Shown: one piece after another, positions 1 through 8,203 of the stretch | How positions within the stretch are numbered: the first letter of the stretch is position 1 | Layout of the letters: each line of letters opens with the position of its first letter | DNA from: Aquabacterium sp. | GTDB lineage: Bacteria; Pseudomonadota; Gammaproteobacteria; Burkholderiales; Burkholderiaceae_C | Direction: 5' to 3' | Length of the DNA stretch: 64,000 bases | NCBI RefSeq assembly: GCF_030652515.1 | Contig: NZ_JAUSAR010000196.1 | Coordinates: 90,749 to 154,748, forward strand | Made by a program: the position numbers and the translations under genes | The notes under the pieces: generated by a model | Database searches by the model: none | What the model was told of the DNA's origin: nothing | What the model saw: only the letters and a program-made list of their open reading frames with translations

Positions 1-437
1 ACCTTGCTTTGGTCTTGGGTGCAACACACCGCATTGCGCCCCGCCATGTCTACCACGATGACTGTTCGTCTCGAAGATGCTGTTAAAGATCGACTTGACC
101 ATTTGGCGCAAGCCACCCATCGAAGCTCAGGGAGTGCTGTCTGTACCGTTTCCCACACAACATCCAGATTGATGTCGAAATAGCCATGGATGATGCGATT
201 GCGCATACCGCGCATGCCGCGCCAAGGAATGGCAGGTTGTGCTTGGGCAAATTCGGCGTGGACATCCATCACCTTAGTAGCTGCTTCGCCAATGATGATG
301 AGGCTCATGATGACGGCTTGCTGGGTTCGCTTGTCATCTAAAAAGCCGTCTTTGCTGAGTCCTTCCACGAAACTGCATGCGTCAGTTGCTGCCTGGTGCA
401 TATGGTCAAGGTAGTCAGGTAAGCGGCTTTCGCTCAT
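1..437 (-). CDS. HEPN-domain (DUF86-type) protein, 3' end replaced; runs off the left edge
   Basis: This frame starts at 437 and overlaps the stop of the upstream nucleotidyltransferase by ATGA. Residues 1-106 look like a DUF86/HEPN toxin of an MNT-HEPN pair: an all-helical start, a GEAATKV helix, and the RxxxxH motif RNRIIH at residues 79-84, which in this family forms the RNase or AMP-acceptor site. The family normally ends soon after the LPEL segment (residues 102-105). Here the frame stays open to position 1 with low-complexity residues that are antisense to the RHH antitoxin fragment. The natural stop has therefore been removed by a rearrangement near 119-127. The core domain is intact, so the protein could still work with an extra tail, or it could be decaying. 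Confidence 0.72.
   Translation of the reverse strand, partial: MSESRLPDYLDHMHQAATDACSFVEGLSKDGFLDDKRTQQAVIMSLIIIGEAATKVMDVHAEFAQAQPAIPWRGMRGMRNRIIHGYFDINLDVVWETVQTALPELRWVACAKWSSRSLTASSRRTVIVVDMAGRNAVCCTQDQSK
46..183 (+). pseudogene. Ribbon-helix-helix antitoxin N-terminal fragment
   Basis: The ATG at 46 opens a 45-residue frame. Its first 27 residues (MSTTMTVRLEDAVKDRLDHL, then AQATHRS) look like the N-terminus of a CopG/RelB-type ribbon-helix-helix antitoxin: the DNA-contacting beta strand TVRLED followed by the first helix. The second helix is missing. From about position 124 the frame runs antisense through the 3' end of the HEPN gene and stops at 183, so the tail (SGSAVCTVSHTTSRLMSK) is not an RHH sequence. 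I read this as a deletion remnant of a type II toxin-antitoxin operon whose toxin gene has been lost. The family call rests on the short N-terminus only. Confidence 0.6.
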
Positions 438-724
438 ACAGGTTGCGCTTCTGCGAGGACTTTTGCTCGAAACTTTGGCGGCAAGTCGGCCGGGGTCAGC
501 AAATCGACGTGGACGCCAAGTAGCGATTCCAGCTCGTCTTGCAGTCCGCCAAGGTCAAACAGTGTTGCGCCAGGCAGGGCATCGACCAGCAGATCCAAGT
601 CGCTGTCATCCGTATCGGTGCCATGAACCACCGATCCAAAGACACGCGGGTTGGTCGCCCGAAAGCGGCCCGCCGCTTCACGCACAGTACTTCGCTTGAG
701 ATCAAGCGCGAGTGATGGTCGCAT
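434..724 (-). CDS. mntA: MNT-type nucleotidyltransferase (MNT-HEPN antitoxin)
   Basis: This is a small minimal nucleotidyltransferase of about 96 residues, the usual family size. The pol-beta active-site signature GSVVHGTDTDDSDLDLLVD starts at residue 30, giving the GS pair at 30-31 and the metal-binding DxD at 42 and 44. In characterised MNT-HEPN modules this protein AMPylates and neutralises the HEPN partner. Its stop overlaps the HEPN start by ATGA, which fits translational coupling. I chose ATG 724 because the protein then begins MRPSLAL, as family members do. An in-frame ATG at 772 would add 16 residues and sit only 3 bases after the lysA stop codon, so transcription from lysA is possible. 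Confidence 0.8.
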   Translation of the reverse strand: MRPSLALDLKRSTVREAAGRFRATNPRVFGSVVHGTDTDDSDLDLLVDALPGATLFDLGGLQDELESLLGVHVDLLTPADLPPKFRAKVLAEAQPV

Positions 725-775
725 GAACACTTTCGTTATCGAAACTCGTTCGATGATGGTAAGTGATTTCATGAA

Positions 776-2044
776 TCATGCAATTCGGTGCTCCAGCCTG
801 AACAAGTCCTGGACCGCCTCACGCTCCCGAATCACCCACACCTGATCCCCATCCACCATCAACTCAGCCGCCCGCCCGCGCGTGTTGTAGTTGCTGGCCA
901 TGGTCATGCCATAAGCACCAGCCGACAGCACAGCCAATACATCACCGGCTTGCACCGCCAGTGCGCGGTCACGGCCCAGCCAGTCGCCTGACTCGCAAAC
1001 AGGCCCGACCACATCCCAGACCTGCGCTGCCGCCGTGCTTTGGCGCACATTGACGATGCCCATGTAGGCCTCGTACAACGCCGGGCGCATCAGATCGTTC
1101 ATGGCGGCATCCACCACGCAAAAACTCTTCTGCTCACCCGGCTTGAGGAACAGGACTTCGGTCAGCAGCACGCCCGCGTTGCCGACGAGGGAGCGGCCCG
1201 GCTCAAACAGAATCTCGCGGTGGCCATGGCCTCGTGCATCGATCTTCGCCAAGAGCTTGCCAATCAGCACGTCCGCAGCAGGTGGCGTTTCATTGGTGTA
1301 AGTGATGCCCAAGCCGCCACCCAGGTCCATGTGATGAATGGGCACGCCCGCCGCTTCAATGGCCTCGACCAGATCCAGCACGCGATCCAGGGCATCCAGG
1401 TAAGGCGCCACTTCCGTGATTTGCGAGCCGATGTGGCAATCAATGCCGACCACGTCCAGGCCCGGCAACGAGGCTGCGCGCTGGTAAGTGGCCACGGCCT
1501 CTTCATGGGCAATGCCAAACTTGTTGCCTTTCAGGCCCGTCGAGATGTAGGGGTGCGTGCCGGCATCCACATCCGGGTTCACGCGCAGGCTGACACGCGC
1601 CCGGCGCCCCAGGCTGCTGGCCACCTCGGACAACACTTCCAGCTCAGCTGTGCTTTCAACATTGAAACAGCGCACGCCAGCCTCGATGCCAAGCTGCATT
1701 TCCGCCCGGGTCTTGCCCACGCCTGAAAACACCACCTTGCCCGGATCTCCTCCGGCGGCCAGCACCCGGGCCAGTTCGCCAGCGGACACGATGTCAAAAC
1801 CACACCCTGCCTGGGCAAAGGTCTGCAGCACGGCCAGGTTGGAATTGGCCTTGATGGCATAGCACACCAGGTGAGCCCGACCCTTCAGGGCACTTTGATA
1901 CGGTGCCAGCGCGGCCAGCATGGCGCGGCGCGAATACACATACAAGGGGCTGCCGTGCTTTTGCACCAGGTCGCCCAGCCGGACATCGTCCAAAAACAGA
2001 TCGGGGCCACGGTAGGCCAGAAAGGGGGAGCCGGGCAGGGTCAT
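776..2044 (-). CDS. lysA: Diaminopimelate decarboxylase
   Basis: It catalyses the last step of lysine synthesis, PLP-dependent decarboxylation of meso-diaminopimelate, in the cytoplasm. The 422-residue length is normal. The PLP lysine lies in YAIKANSN near residue 59, and the alanine-racemase-like barrel follows with SGVGKT, HIGSQI and the glycine loop DLGGGLGI. The C-terminal barrel carries GPVCESGDWLG, with the substrate-contacting cysteine and glutamate, and ends in the expected AYGM and NYNTR region. The start at 2044 overlaps the lptM stop by ATGA and gives the family start TLPGSPFLAYRG. Longer in-frame starts upstream run through lptM in another frame and are not credible. Confidence 0.97.
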   Translation of the reverse strand: MTLPGSPFLAYRGPDLFLDDVRLGDLVQKHGSPLYVYSRRAMLAALAPYQSALKGRAHLVCYAIKANSNLAVLQTFAQAGCGFDIVSAGELARVLAAGGDPGKVVFSGVGKTRAEMQLGIEAGVRCFNVESTAELEVLSEVASSLGRRARVSLRVNPDVDAGTHPYISTGLKGNKFGIAHEEAVATYQRAASLPGLDVVGIDCHIGSQITEVAPYLDALDRVLDLVEAIEAAGVPIHHMDLGGGLGITYTNETPPAADVLIGKLLAKIDARGHGHREILFEPGRSLVGNAGVLLTEVLFLKPGEQKSFCVVDAAMNDLMRPALYEAYMGIVNVRQSTAAAQVWDVVGPVCESGDWLGRDRALAVQAGDVLAVLSAGAYGMTMASNYNTRGRAAELMVDGDQVWVIREREAVQDLFRLEHRIA

Positions 2045-2214
2045 GGTGTTTGCTTGGCCTTGGTGCCAGAGGATGCGGAGGGGGTGCCTTGATCGGGCGA
2101 AGGCAGGTACAAGGGGCCTTTTTGGCCGCAGGCGCTGAGCAGCAGGGTGCCCAGCAGCACGAGTGCGGGCAGAGGTTTTGCGATGCTGCCTAAAATCAGA
2201 GACTGTTTCTTCAT
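2041..2214 (-). CDS. lptM: LptM-type small lipoprotein (YifL family)
   Basis: This 57-residue lipoprotein precursor has a positively charged start (MKKQ), a hydrophobic stretch, the lipobox LLSAC with Cys29, and directly after it GQKGPLYLP, the signature of the YifL/LptM family. In E. coli LptM binds the outer-membrane LptD-LptE complex and helps LptD form its native disulfides. The mature part is only 29 residues long and ends in a Ser/Thr/Lys-rich tail. It lies directly upstream of lysA with an ATGA overlap, the arrangement common in proteobacteria. The start is 23 bases from the divergent cyaY start. Confidence 0.88.
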   Translation of the reverse strand: MKKQSLILGSIAKPLPALVLLGTLLLSACGQKGPLYLPSPDQGTPSASSGTKAKQTP

Positions 2215-2237
2215 GCCGACATTCTAAGGATTCCCCG

Positions 2238-2591
2238 ATGAACGCCCTCAATACGCCTTCAGTCCTCACTGATGCGCAATACCACGAGGCCATCCAGGCC
2301 GTGCTGACGCGCATCGAAACCACGGTGGACCGCTGGCTGGAGGGCGATGTGGCGGACATCGATTCCGCGCGATCCGGCGGCATGCTGACGCTCACGTTGC
2401 CCAACCGCACTCAACTCATCATCAACGCCCAGCCCCCATTGCAGGAACTGTGGCTGGCCGCCAAGCGCGGCGGCTTTCATTTTCGACAGGCTGGCGATGG
2501 CCGGTGGCTGGACACCCGTTCTGGTGAGGAGTTCTTTGCCCTGTTGTCGGCTTGTGCCAGCGAACAAGCCGCCGTGCCCCTGAGTTTCTGA
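2238..2591 (+). CDS. cyaY: Frataxin-like iron-donor protein CyaY
   Basis: CyaY is a cytoplasmic frataxin that binds iron and modulates Fe-S cluster assembly by the cysteine desulfurase IscS. The 117-residue protein shows the frataxin plan. An N-terminal acidic helix holds YHEAIQAVLTRIETTVD. Next come the strand segment GGMLTLTLPNRTQLIINAQPP, the aromatic QELWLAAKRGGFHF, then the RWLDTRSGEEFFALL helix. ATG 2238 was chosen because the helix begins a few residues later. Longer starts would run into the divergent lptM gene. It diverges from lptM-lysA and converges on mrcA with 5 bases between stops. Confidence 0.95.
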   Translation: MNALNTPSVLTDAQYHEAIQAVLTRIETTVDRWLEGDVADIDSARSGGMLTLTLPNRTQLIINAQPPLQELWLAAKRGGFHFRQAGDGRWLDTRSGEEFFALLSACASEQAAVPLSF

Positions 2592-2596
2592 GTCGT

Positions 2597-4975
2597 TCAT
2601 TGGGGTTTGGCGTTGCCGAACATGTCGAGGATGTTTTGCTTCTCGTCGGAGGAGGTGGGTTCGGGCGTGCTTGGCGCTTGATCTTCCGGCTCGGGGGCCA
2701 GTTCACGAACGCCGGTGCCTGAGGTGTATTCCTCGTAGAACCACTCTCCGCCGATGTTGACCATGCCATCAGGTTGCGGTGGTTCTTCGACCGGTACGCC
2801 TCGCAGGGCGGTGCCCATGTAGTCGATCCAGATCGGCAAGGCCAGGCCGCCGCCCGTTTCCTTGTCGCCCAGTTTGCGGGGTTGGTCATGGCCAATCCAC
2901 ACCACTGCCACCGTGTGGGCCGTGTAGCCCGCGAACCAGGCGTCCATCGAGTCATTGGTGGTGCCGGTCTTGCCATACAAATCGGGGCGTTTCAGCGTGG
3001 CCTGCGCCTTGGCCGCCGTGCCCGACCGGGTCACCTCTTGCAGCAGGCTGCTCATCATGAAGGCGTTGCGCGCATCGATCGCGCGCATTGATTCGTTCAG
3101 CAAGGCAGGGCGGTACTGGGCCAGCGCGTGGCCTCGAGAGTCGGTCACTTTCAGCACCAGCATGGGGTTGACGCGGTAGCCGCCATTGGCGAACACCGCG
3201 TAGCCATCGGCCATCTGCATCGGGGTGACCGAACCTGCGCCCAGGGCCATGGTCAGGTAGGCCGGGTGCTTGTCGGCATCGAAGCCAAAGCGGGTGACCC
3301 AGTCCTGCGCATACTTGGTGCCGATGGAGCGCAGCACCCGGATCGAGATCATGTTCTTTGATTTGGCCAGGCCGCGGCGCAAGGTCATGGGGCCTTCAAA
3401 CTTCCCGTCGTAGTTCTTGGGCTCCCAGGGCTGGCCGCCAGTGACGCCTGCGTCGAAAAACAAGGGGGCGTCGTTGACGGTGGTGGCGGGGGTGAAGCCT
3501 TTTTCCAAGGCGGCCGAGTAGATGAAGGGTTTGAAGCTGGAGCCCGGCTGGCGCCATGCCTGCGTGACATGGTTGAACTTGTTGCGGCCAAAGTCAAAGC
3601 CGCCCACCATGGCCTTGATCAGGCCTGTTCTTGGGTCCATGGACACAAAAGCACCTTCCACTTCGGGCAATTGCACCACGGTCCATTGCTCCGAGGCGTT
3701 TTGCATCAGGCGAACCACCGCTCCACGGCGGATCTGCACTTTGGGATTGGCTTTGTCGTTCAGAGCGTTGCCGACGGCGCGCAGGCCTTCGGGGCCAATG
3801 GTGATTTGCTCGCCGGATTGCAGTGCCACCACCAATTTCTTGGGCTCGGCCGACATCACCACGCCCGCCTGAATGGCGTCGCTGTCAGGGTGTTCTTCCA
3901 GCGCTTCGGCCACTCGGACATCCACTTGCTTGGGGTCGGCCGGCAAATCGATGTAGGCCTCCGGGCCCCGCCATGACTGGCGCCGGTCAAAATCCATCAA
4001 GCCCTTGCGCAAGGCCTTGTACGCGGCGGTCTGTTCGGGCATGCGCACGGAGGTGTAGACATTCAGGCCTCGCGTGTAGGCGTCGGGCCCGTACTGGTCG
4101 TGCATCAAGGAGCGGGCGGCCTCGGCCGCGTACTCGGCATGGGCGGAAACCGGGGCTTTCGTGCGGTAAGCCAGTTCTTCATCCTTGGCTTCATCGCGTT
4201 GTTCTGCCGTGATGAAGCCGTTTTCAAACATGCGGTCGATGATGTACTGCTGGCGAATCGTCGCGCGCTTGGGGTTGCGAACCGGGTTGTAGGCGGACGG
4301 CGCCTTGGGCAGGCCGGCCAGCATGGCGGCTTCGGCCACGGTGATGTCCTTGATGGGCTTGCCAAAATAGGTGTCGCAGGCGGCTGAAAAACCATACGCG
4401 CGTTGCCCCAGGTAGATCTGATTCATGTAGAGCTCCAGGATCTGGTCCTTGCTCAACAGGCTTTCGATCTTCAGGGCCAGCAGCATCTCGTAGATTTTGC
4501 GGGTAAAGGTTTTCTCGGTGGGCAGGTAGAAATTGCGGGCCACCTGCATGGTGATGGTCGAGGCACCCTGGCTGCGGGCCTCGCCAAAATTGGCCAGGCC
4601 GGCACGCAGCACGCCGATGTAGTCCACGCCGCCGTGTTTGTAGAAGCGGGCATCTTCGATCGCCAAAACGGCTTCCCGCATGACTTGGGGAATTTGTTTG
4701 ATGGGCAGAAAATCACGTTTTTCTTCGCCAAACTCTCCAATTAGCACGTTATCTGCCGAATAAACGCGCATCGGCATTTTGGGCTGGTAGTCGGATAATC
4801 CGCCAACCTCGGGTAATTGAGGGTATGCCACCACCAGTCCGATGCCTGCCAGCAAAGCGCCGCCCAAAGCGGCCGCCAGCCCCAGTCCGATCAAGGCAAG
4901 CAGGGGTTTGGCGAGCCAGGTTGCCCACCAGGGGCTGGGTTGATGTGGGGCTTTGGAAGAAACGGAATCGCTCAT
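2597..4975 (-). CDS. mrcA: Penicillin-binding protein 1A (bifunctional peptidoglycan synthase)
   Basis: This class A PBP polymerises lipid II into glycan strands and cross-links the stem peptides at the inner membrane. It is 792 residues long. A cytoplasmic tail is followed by a membrane anchor at about 20-51. The GT51 domain has its catalytic glutamate at E107 in IEDARFYKHGG and the second motif GASTITMQVARNFYL. The PBP1A-specific OB insert follows. The transpeptidase domain has SxxK as SSFKPF, SxN as SKNM and KTG as GKTGTTND. The C-terminal tail is Pro/Glu-rich. It is divergent from pilM, the classic ponA-pilM arrangement. Confidence 0.97.
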   Translation of the reverse strand: MSDSVSSKAPHQPSPWWATWLAKPLLALIGLGLAAALGGALLAGIGLVVAYPQLPEVGGLSDYQPKMPMRVYSADNVLIGEFGEEKRDFLPIKQIPQVMREAVLAIEDARFYKHGGVDYIGVLRAGLANFGEARSQGASTITMQVARNFYLPTEKTFTRKIYEMLLALKIESLLSKDQILELYMNQIYLGQRAYGFSAACDTYFGKPIKDITVAEAAMLAGLPKAPSAYNPVRNPKRATIRQQYIIDRMFENGFITAEQRDEAKDEELAYRTKAPVSAHAEYAAEAARSLMHDQYGPDAYTRGLNVYTSVRMPEQTAAYKALRKGLMDFDRRQSWRGPEAYIDLPADPKQVDVRVAEALEEHPDSDAIQAGVVMSAEPKKLVVALQSGEQITIGPEGLRAVGNALNDKANPKVQIRRGAVVRLMQNASEQWTVVQLPEVEGAFVSMDPRTGLIKAMVGGFDFGRNKFNHVTQAWRQPGSSFKPFIYSAALEKGFTPATTVNDAPLFFDAGVTGGQPWEPKNYDGKFEGPMTLRRGLAKSKNMISIRVLRSIGTKYAQDWVTRFGFDADKHPAYLTMALGAGSVTPMQMADGYAVFANGGYRVNPMLVLKVTDSRGHALAQYRPALLNESMRAIDARNAFMMSSLLQEVTRSGTAAKAQATLKRPDLYGKTGTTNDSMDAWFAGYTAHTVAVVWIGHDQPRKLGDKETGGGLALPIWIDYMGTALRGVPVEEPPQPDGMVNIGGEWFYEEYTSGTGVRELAPEPEDQAPSTPEPTSSDEKQNILDMFGNAKPQ

Positions 4976-5156
4976 GGGGGCAGGCCTGTGACACTGCGCG
5001 GATTATAGGAACTTGGAAAGGCTTGAGCCCCTGTACACCATGGCACACTTTGAGCTCATTCACATCTTGGTCGGATTTGCAACTGTCTGTAAGGCGTGTG
5101 CATATCGCAACGTCGTTGGGATTTGCCCTGCTTTAACTTCGTTCAAACACAAAACC

Positions 5157-5186
5157 TTTACTGATAGCATTGAAGTGGTTTATTAA
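5157..5186 (+). promoter_or_regulatory. Putative sigma70-type promoter for the pilM operon
   Basis: In the 246-base gap between divergent mrcA and pilM there is TTTACT at 5157-5162, 18 bases, then TATTAA at 5181-5186. The A/T-rich patch stands out in GC-rich surroundings. It lies 35 bases before the pilM GTG. This is pattern matching only. Confidence 0.35.
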
Positions 5187-5221
5187 CATTCCAGCGCCTT
5201 AGTCGGTGCGTGGGGGACGGT

Positions 5222-6301
5222 GTGAGCTTTCTTGACACGCTCTTGGGCCGCAAGCATCCGCCAATGATTGGACTGGACATCAGTTCATCAAGCGTGAAGC
5301 TGGTCGAGCTGAGCCAGACGCAGTCTGGCGAATACATACTGGAACGATTCGCGTCCGAGCCCTTTGAAAAGGGCTGGATCGCCGACGGTCAAATCGAAAA
5401 ATTCGACGAAGTCGCGGAAGCGGTGCGCAAGGTCGTCGTCAAAAGCGGCACCCGCACCAAGCACGTGGCCATGGCCATGCCGCAGTCGGCCGTCATCACG
5501 AAAAAAATCATGCTCCCGGCAGGCCTGCGTGAAGAAGAAATGGAAATGCAGGTGGAGGCCGAGGCCAACCAATACATCCCGTTTTCTCTGGACGAAGTCA
5601 GCCTGGATTTCTGCGTGGTCGGACCCAGCCCGACATCGGCGGGTGATGTCGAGGTCATGATCGCCGCATCGCGCAAAGACCGTGTGCAAGACCGTCAAGG
5701 CCTGGCCGAATCGGCCGGCCTCAAGCCTGCCATCCTGGACATCGAATCCTATGCCTCGCGCCTGGCCGTGCAGCGCCTGGTTGAGAACCTGCCCGGCGAG
5801 GGCAAGGATGCCCTGGTGGCCTTGTTCGAGATCGGGGCCGAGAACACCAGCCTGAAAGTCTTGCGAGACAACGAGTTGCTCTACGACCGCGACCAGGCTT
5901 TTGGTGGCGCTCAGTTGACGCAACTGATCTCGCGCCAGTACGGTTTTTCGTTTGAAGAAGCCGAGACCAAGAAACTGGCGGGCGATCTGCCTGAAGATTT
6001 TCAAAGCACGATCCTGGGTCCCTTCGTGGACAGCCTGTCACAAGAAATTGGCCGCGCCTTGCAATATTTTTTCACCAGCACACCGCATCACAAGGTGCAC
6101 TACGTGATGCTGGCCGGCGGCACGGCCGCCTTGCCAGGTCTGAAAGACCGAGTGACCGAACTGACGGGTTTTGCCTCCATGGTGGTCAACCCCTTCGATG
6201 GCATGAAGCTGGGATCGGCCATCCGCGAAAGCAAACTTCGCCGTGAAGCGCCGTCCTACCTCACCGCCTGTGGACTGGCCATGCGGAGGTTCCTCGCATG
6301 A
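5222..6301 (+). CDS. pilM: Type IV pilus assembly protein PilM
   Basis: PilM is a cytoplasmic actin-like ATPase fold protein that binds the N-terminal peptide of PilN and helps form the alignment complex between inner-membrane pilus parts and the PilQ secretin. The 359-residue product begins FLDTLLGRKHPPMIGLDIS, and its FtsA-like phosphate loop DISSSSVKLVEL is near residues 19-30. A second nucleotide-site region is VMLAGGTAALPGL near the C-terminus. I chose GTG 5222 because GGGGGA lies about 5 bases upstream and the protein then starts as family members do. A GTG at 5210 is also in frame. The stop overlaps the pilN start by four bases. Confidence 0.96.
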   Translation: MSFLDTLLGRKHPPMIGLDISSSSVKLVELSQTQSGEYILERFASEPFEKGWIADGQIEKFDEVAEAVRKVVVKSGTRTKHVAMAMPQSAVITKKIMLPAGLREEEMEMQVEAEANQYIPFSLDEVSLDFCVVGPSPTSAGDVEVMIAASRKDRVQDRQGLAESAGLKPAILDIESYASRLAVQRLVENLPGEGKDALVALFEIGAENTSLKVLRDNELLYDRDQAFGGAQLTQLISRQYGFSFEEAETKKLAGDLPEDFQSTILGPFVDSLSQEIGRALQYFFTSTPHHKVHYVMLAGGTAALPGLKDRVTELTGFASMVVNPFDGMKLGSAIRESKLRREAPSYLTACGLAMRRFLA

Positions 6302-6939
6302 TTTTGATCAACCTGTTGCCTCATCGCGAGGAAAAACGAAAGCTGCGCAAGCAGGCTTTCTTCGTGGGTCTGGGGCTGTCTGTGGTGGCTGGCGCGGTTT
6401 TGGTCGCACTGGCTTATGCGGTTCAGCAGCAGATGATCTCCGCACAGCAGGCTCGCAACGAGTTCCTCAGTGCCGAGATCCACAAGCTGGAGGAAGACAT
6501 CAAGGATGTCTCCGGCCTGAAGGCCGAGATCGAGTCCTTGAAGGCCCGCCAAAAGGCCGTGGAAGACCTGCAGATCGACCGGAACATCCCGGTGCACTTG
6601 CTCAACGAACTGGTTCGCCAGACACCCGAGGGCATCTACCTCAAGACCATCAAGCAAGATGGTCAGACGGTGATGGTGTCCGGCATTGCTCAGACCAACG
6701 AACGGGTGTCCGAGTTCTTGCGCAACACGGCCTACAAGTCCGAGTGGCTTGAAAAACCCGAATTGCAGGAAATCAAGGCTTCTGCGCAGCAGGCGAAAGA
6801 CGTGCGCGAGCCCAAGCGCCTGTTCGACTTCTCCATCCGCTTGAGTTTGAAGCGTCCTCAGGATGTCTCGCCGGCTGCCTCGGCGGCATCGGGTGCGTCA
6901 GCACCGAGTCCAGCTGCATCCGCGGCCCCGAAGTCTTGA
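6298..6939 (+). CDS. pilN: Type IV pilus inner-membrane protein PilN
   Basis: PilN is a bitopic inner-membrane protein. It begins with MILINLLPHREEKRKLRKQ, the short cytoplasmic motif that docks in PilM. One membrane helix at about 22-43 is followed by a periplasmic coiled coil (about 45-95) and a ferredoxin-like domain that pairs with PilO. The 213-residue length is normal, but the end is an Ala/Ser/Pro tail (about the last 25 residues) that looks disordered. ATG 6298 overlaps the pilM stop. Confidence 0.95.
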   Translation: MILINLLPHREEKRKLRKQAFFVGLGLSVVAGAVLVALAYAVQQQMISAQQARNEFLSAEIHKLEEDIKDVSGLKAEIESLKARQKAVEDLQIDRNIPVHLLNELVRQTPEGIYLKTIKQDGQTVMVSGIAQTNERVSEFLRNTAYKSEWLEKPELQEIKASAQQAKDVREPKRLFDFSIRLSLKRPQDVSPAASAASGASAPSPAASAAPKS

Positions 6940-6951
6940 GGCGGGCACATC

Positions 6952-7647
6952 ATGGCGAATCCTAATTTCAACATTGACTTCAACGCCTGGTTTGCCGATG
7001 CGCAGGATCAGTTCCGGGGCCTCAACCCCAATGAGCCTGGGCAGTGGCCCATCCTGCCAAAACTGGCCATGTTCCTGCTCGCCGGTGTGGTGGTGCTGGT
7101 GCTGGGCTGGTTCGGTTTGCTCCAAAGCCAGGACGAGGCGCTGACCGCCGAGCGAGACAAGGAGCCTGCACTCAAGCAGGAGTTCCGCAGCAAGCTGGCC
7201 CAGGCCATCAACCTGAACGAGTTGCGCAAGCAACGCACGCAGGTTCAGGAGTACGTGACCCAGCTTGAAAAGCAACTGCCCGGCAAGGCCGAAATGGACG
7301 CTTTGCTGTCCGACATCAACCAGGCAGGTCTGGGGCGTGGTCTGGAGTTCGAGTTGTTCCGTCCCGGACAGGTGTCGGTGAAGGACTATTACGCCGAGTT
7401 GCCGATTTCGATCCGGGTGACCGGCCGATACCATGACATCGGTGCCTTCACCGCCGACATCGCCAACCTCTCCCGGATCGTGACGTTGCACAACCTGACG
7501 ATTGGCACGCCTGCCACCGCAGCCGCTGGTTCTGGCGGCGCCCTGTTCATGGAAGCCACGGCTCGTACCTACCGTTACCTTGATCCCGCCGAGGTGGAAG
7601 CTCAGCGCGCCGACAAGGCCAAAGCCAACAAAGGGGACAAGAAATGA
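6952..7647 (+). CDS. pilO: Type IV pilus inner-membrane protein PilO
   Basis: PilO forms a heterodimer with PilN and contacts the lipoprotein PilP. It links the pilus motor platform to the secretin. The 231-residue protein has a cytoplasmic start, a membrane helix at about 42-60 (MFLLAGVVVLVLGWFGLL), a coiled coil to about residue 120, and a ferredoxin-like periplasmic domain containing VKDYYAELPISIRVTGRYHD, typical of PilO. The C-terminus is rich in Ala and Lys. It starts 12 bases after pilN, and its end overlaps the pilP start by four bases. Confidence 0.96.
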   Translation: MANPNFNIDFNAWFADAQDQFRGLNPNEPGQWPILPKLAMFLLAGVVVLVLGWFGLLQSQDEALTAERDKEPALKQEFRSKLAQAINLNELRKQRTQVQEYVTQLEKQLPGKAEMDALLSDINQAGLGRGLEFELFRPGQVSVKDYYAELPISIRVTGRYHDIGAFTADIANLSRIVTLHNLTIGTPATAAAGSGGALFMEATARTYRYLDPAEVEAQRADKAKANKGDKK

Positions 7648-8180
7648 CCTGTCGCCCTCATCTGGCCTTGGTGGCCTTGACCGCGATGACGCTGCTGGCG
7701 GGCTGCGCGTCCGAGCAGGATGAATTGAAAGCCTGGATGGACCAGCAGCGGCATGAGGTGCAGCCCAGCGTGCCGCCGCTCAAGCCGCCGCAAAAGTTCA
7801 ACCCTCGCGCTTATGTGGGCGCCGATGGTGTGGAGCCCTTCAGCACTCAGAAGCTCACGGTGGCCCTCAAGCAAGAGGCCAGGCAGCCCAACTCCGCCAT
7901 CTCTGCTGAATTGAACCGCCGCAAAGAGCCTTTGGAAGCCTATCCATTGGATTCCATGAGCATGGTGGGCAGCGTGAATCGTAAAGGTGCTCCTTATGCC
8001 CTGCTGAGGGTCGATAACCTGCTTTATCAAGTCAAGACCGGGGACTACCTTGGCCAGAACTACGGAAAGATCATGAAGATCACCGAGACCGAAATTGAGT
8101 TGCGCGAGATCGTTCAGGACGCCGCAGGCGAGTGGACCGAACGCCCGACCACGCTGCAACTCCAGGAGACCGCGCGATGA
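7644..8180 (+). CDS. pilP: Type IV pilus lipoprotein PilP
   Basis: PilP is an inner-membrane lipoprotein that connects PilN-PilO to the N-domains of PilQ. The 178-residue precursor has a hydrophobic leader and lipobox TLLAGC (Cys21). A proline-rich linker (SVPPLKPPQKFNPRAY) follows, then a beta-sandwich domain with the family segment LEAYPLDSMSMVGS and the end TEIELREIVQDAAGEWTERP. It sits between pilO and pilQ with overlaps on both sides, so tight translational coupling is likely. Confidence 0.95.
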   Translation: MTCRPHLALVALTAMTLLAGCASEQDELKAWMDQQRHEVQPSVPPLKPPQKFNPRAYVGADGVEPFSTQKLTVALKQEARQPNSAISAELNRRKEPLEAYPLDSMSMVGSVNRKGAPYALLRVDNLLYQVKTGDYLGQNYGKIMKITETEIELREIVQDAAGEWTERPTTLQLQETAR

Positions 8181-8203
8181 AACACCTGCAGGAGAAATTG
8201 ACT

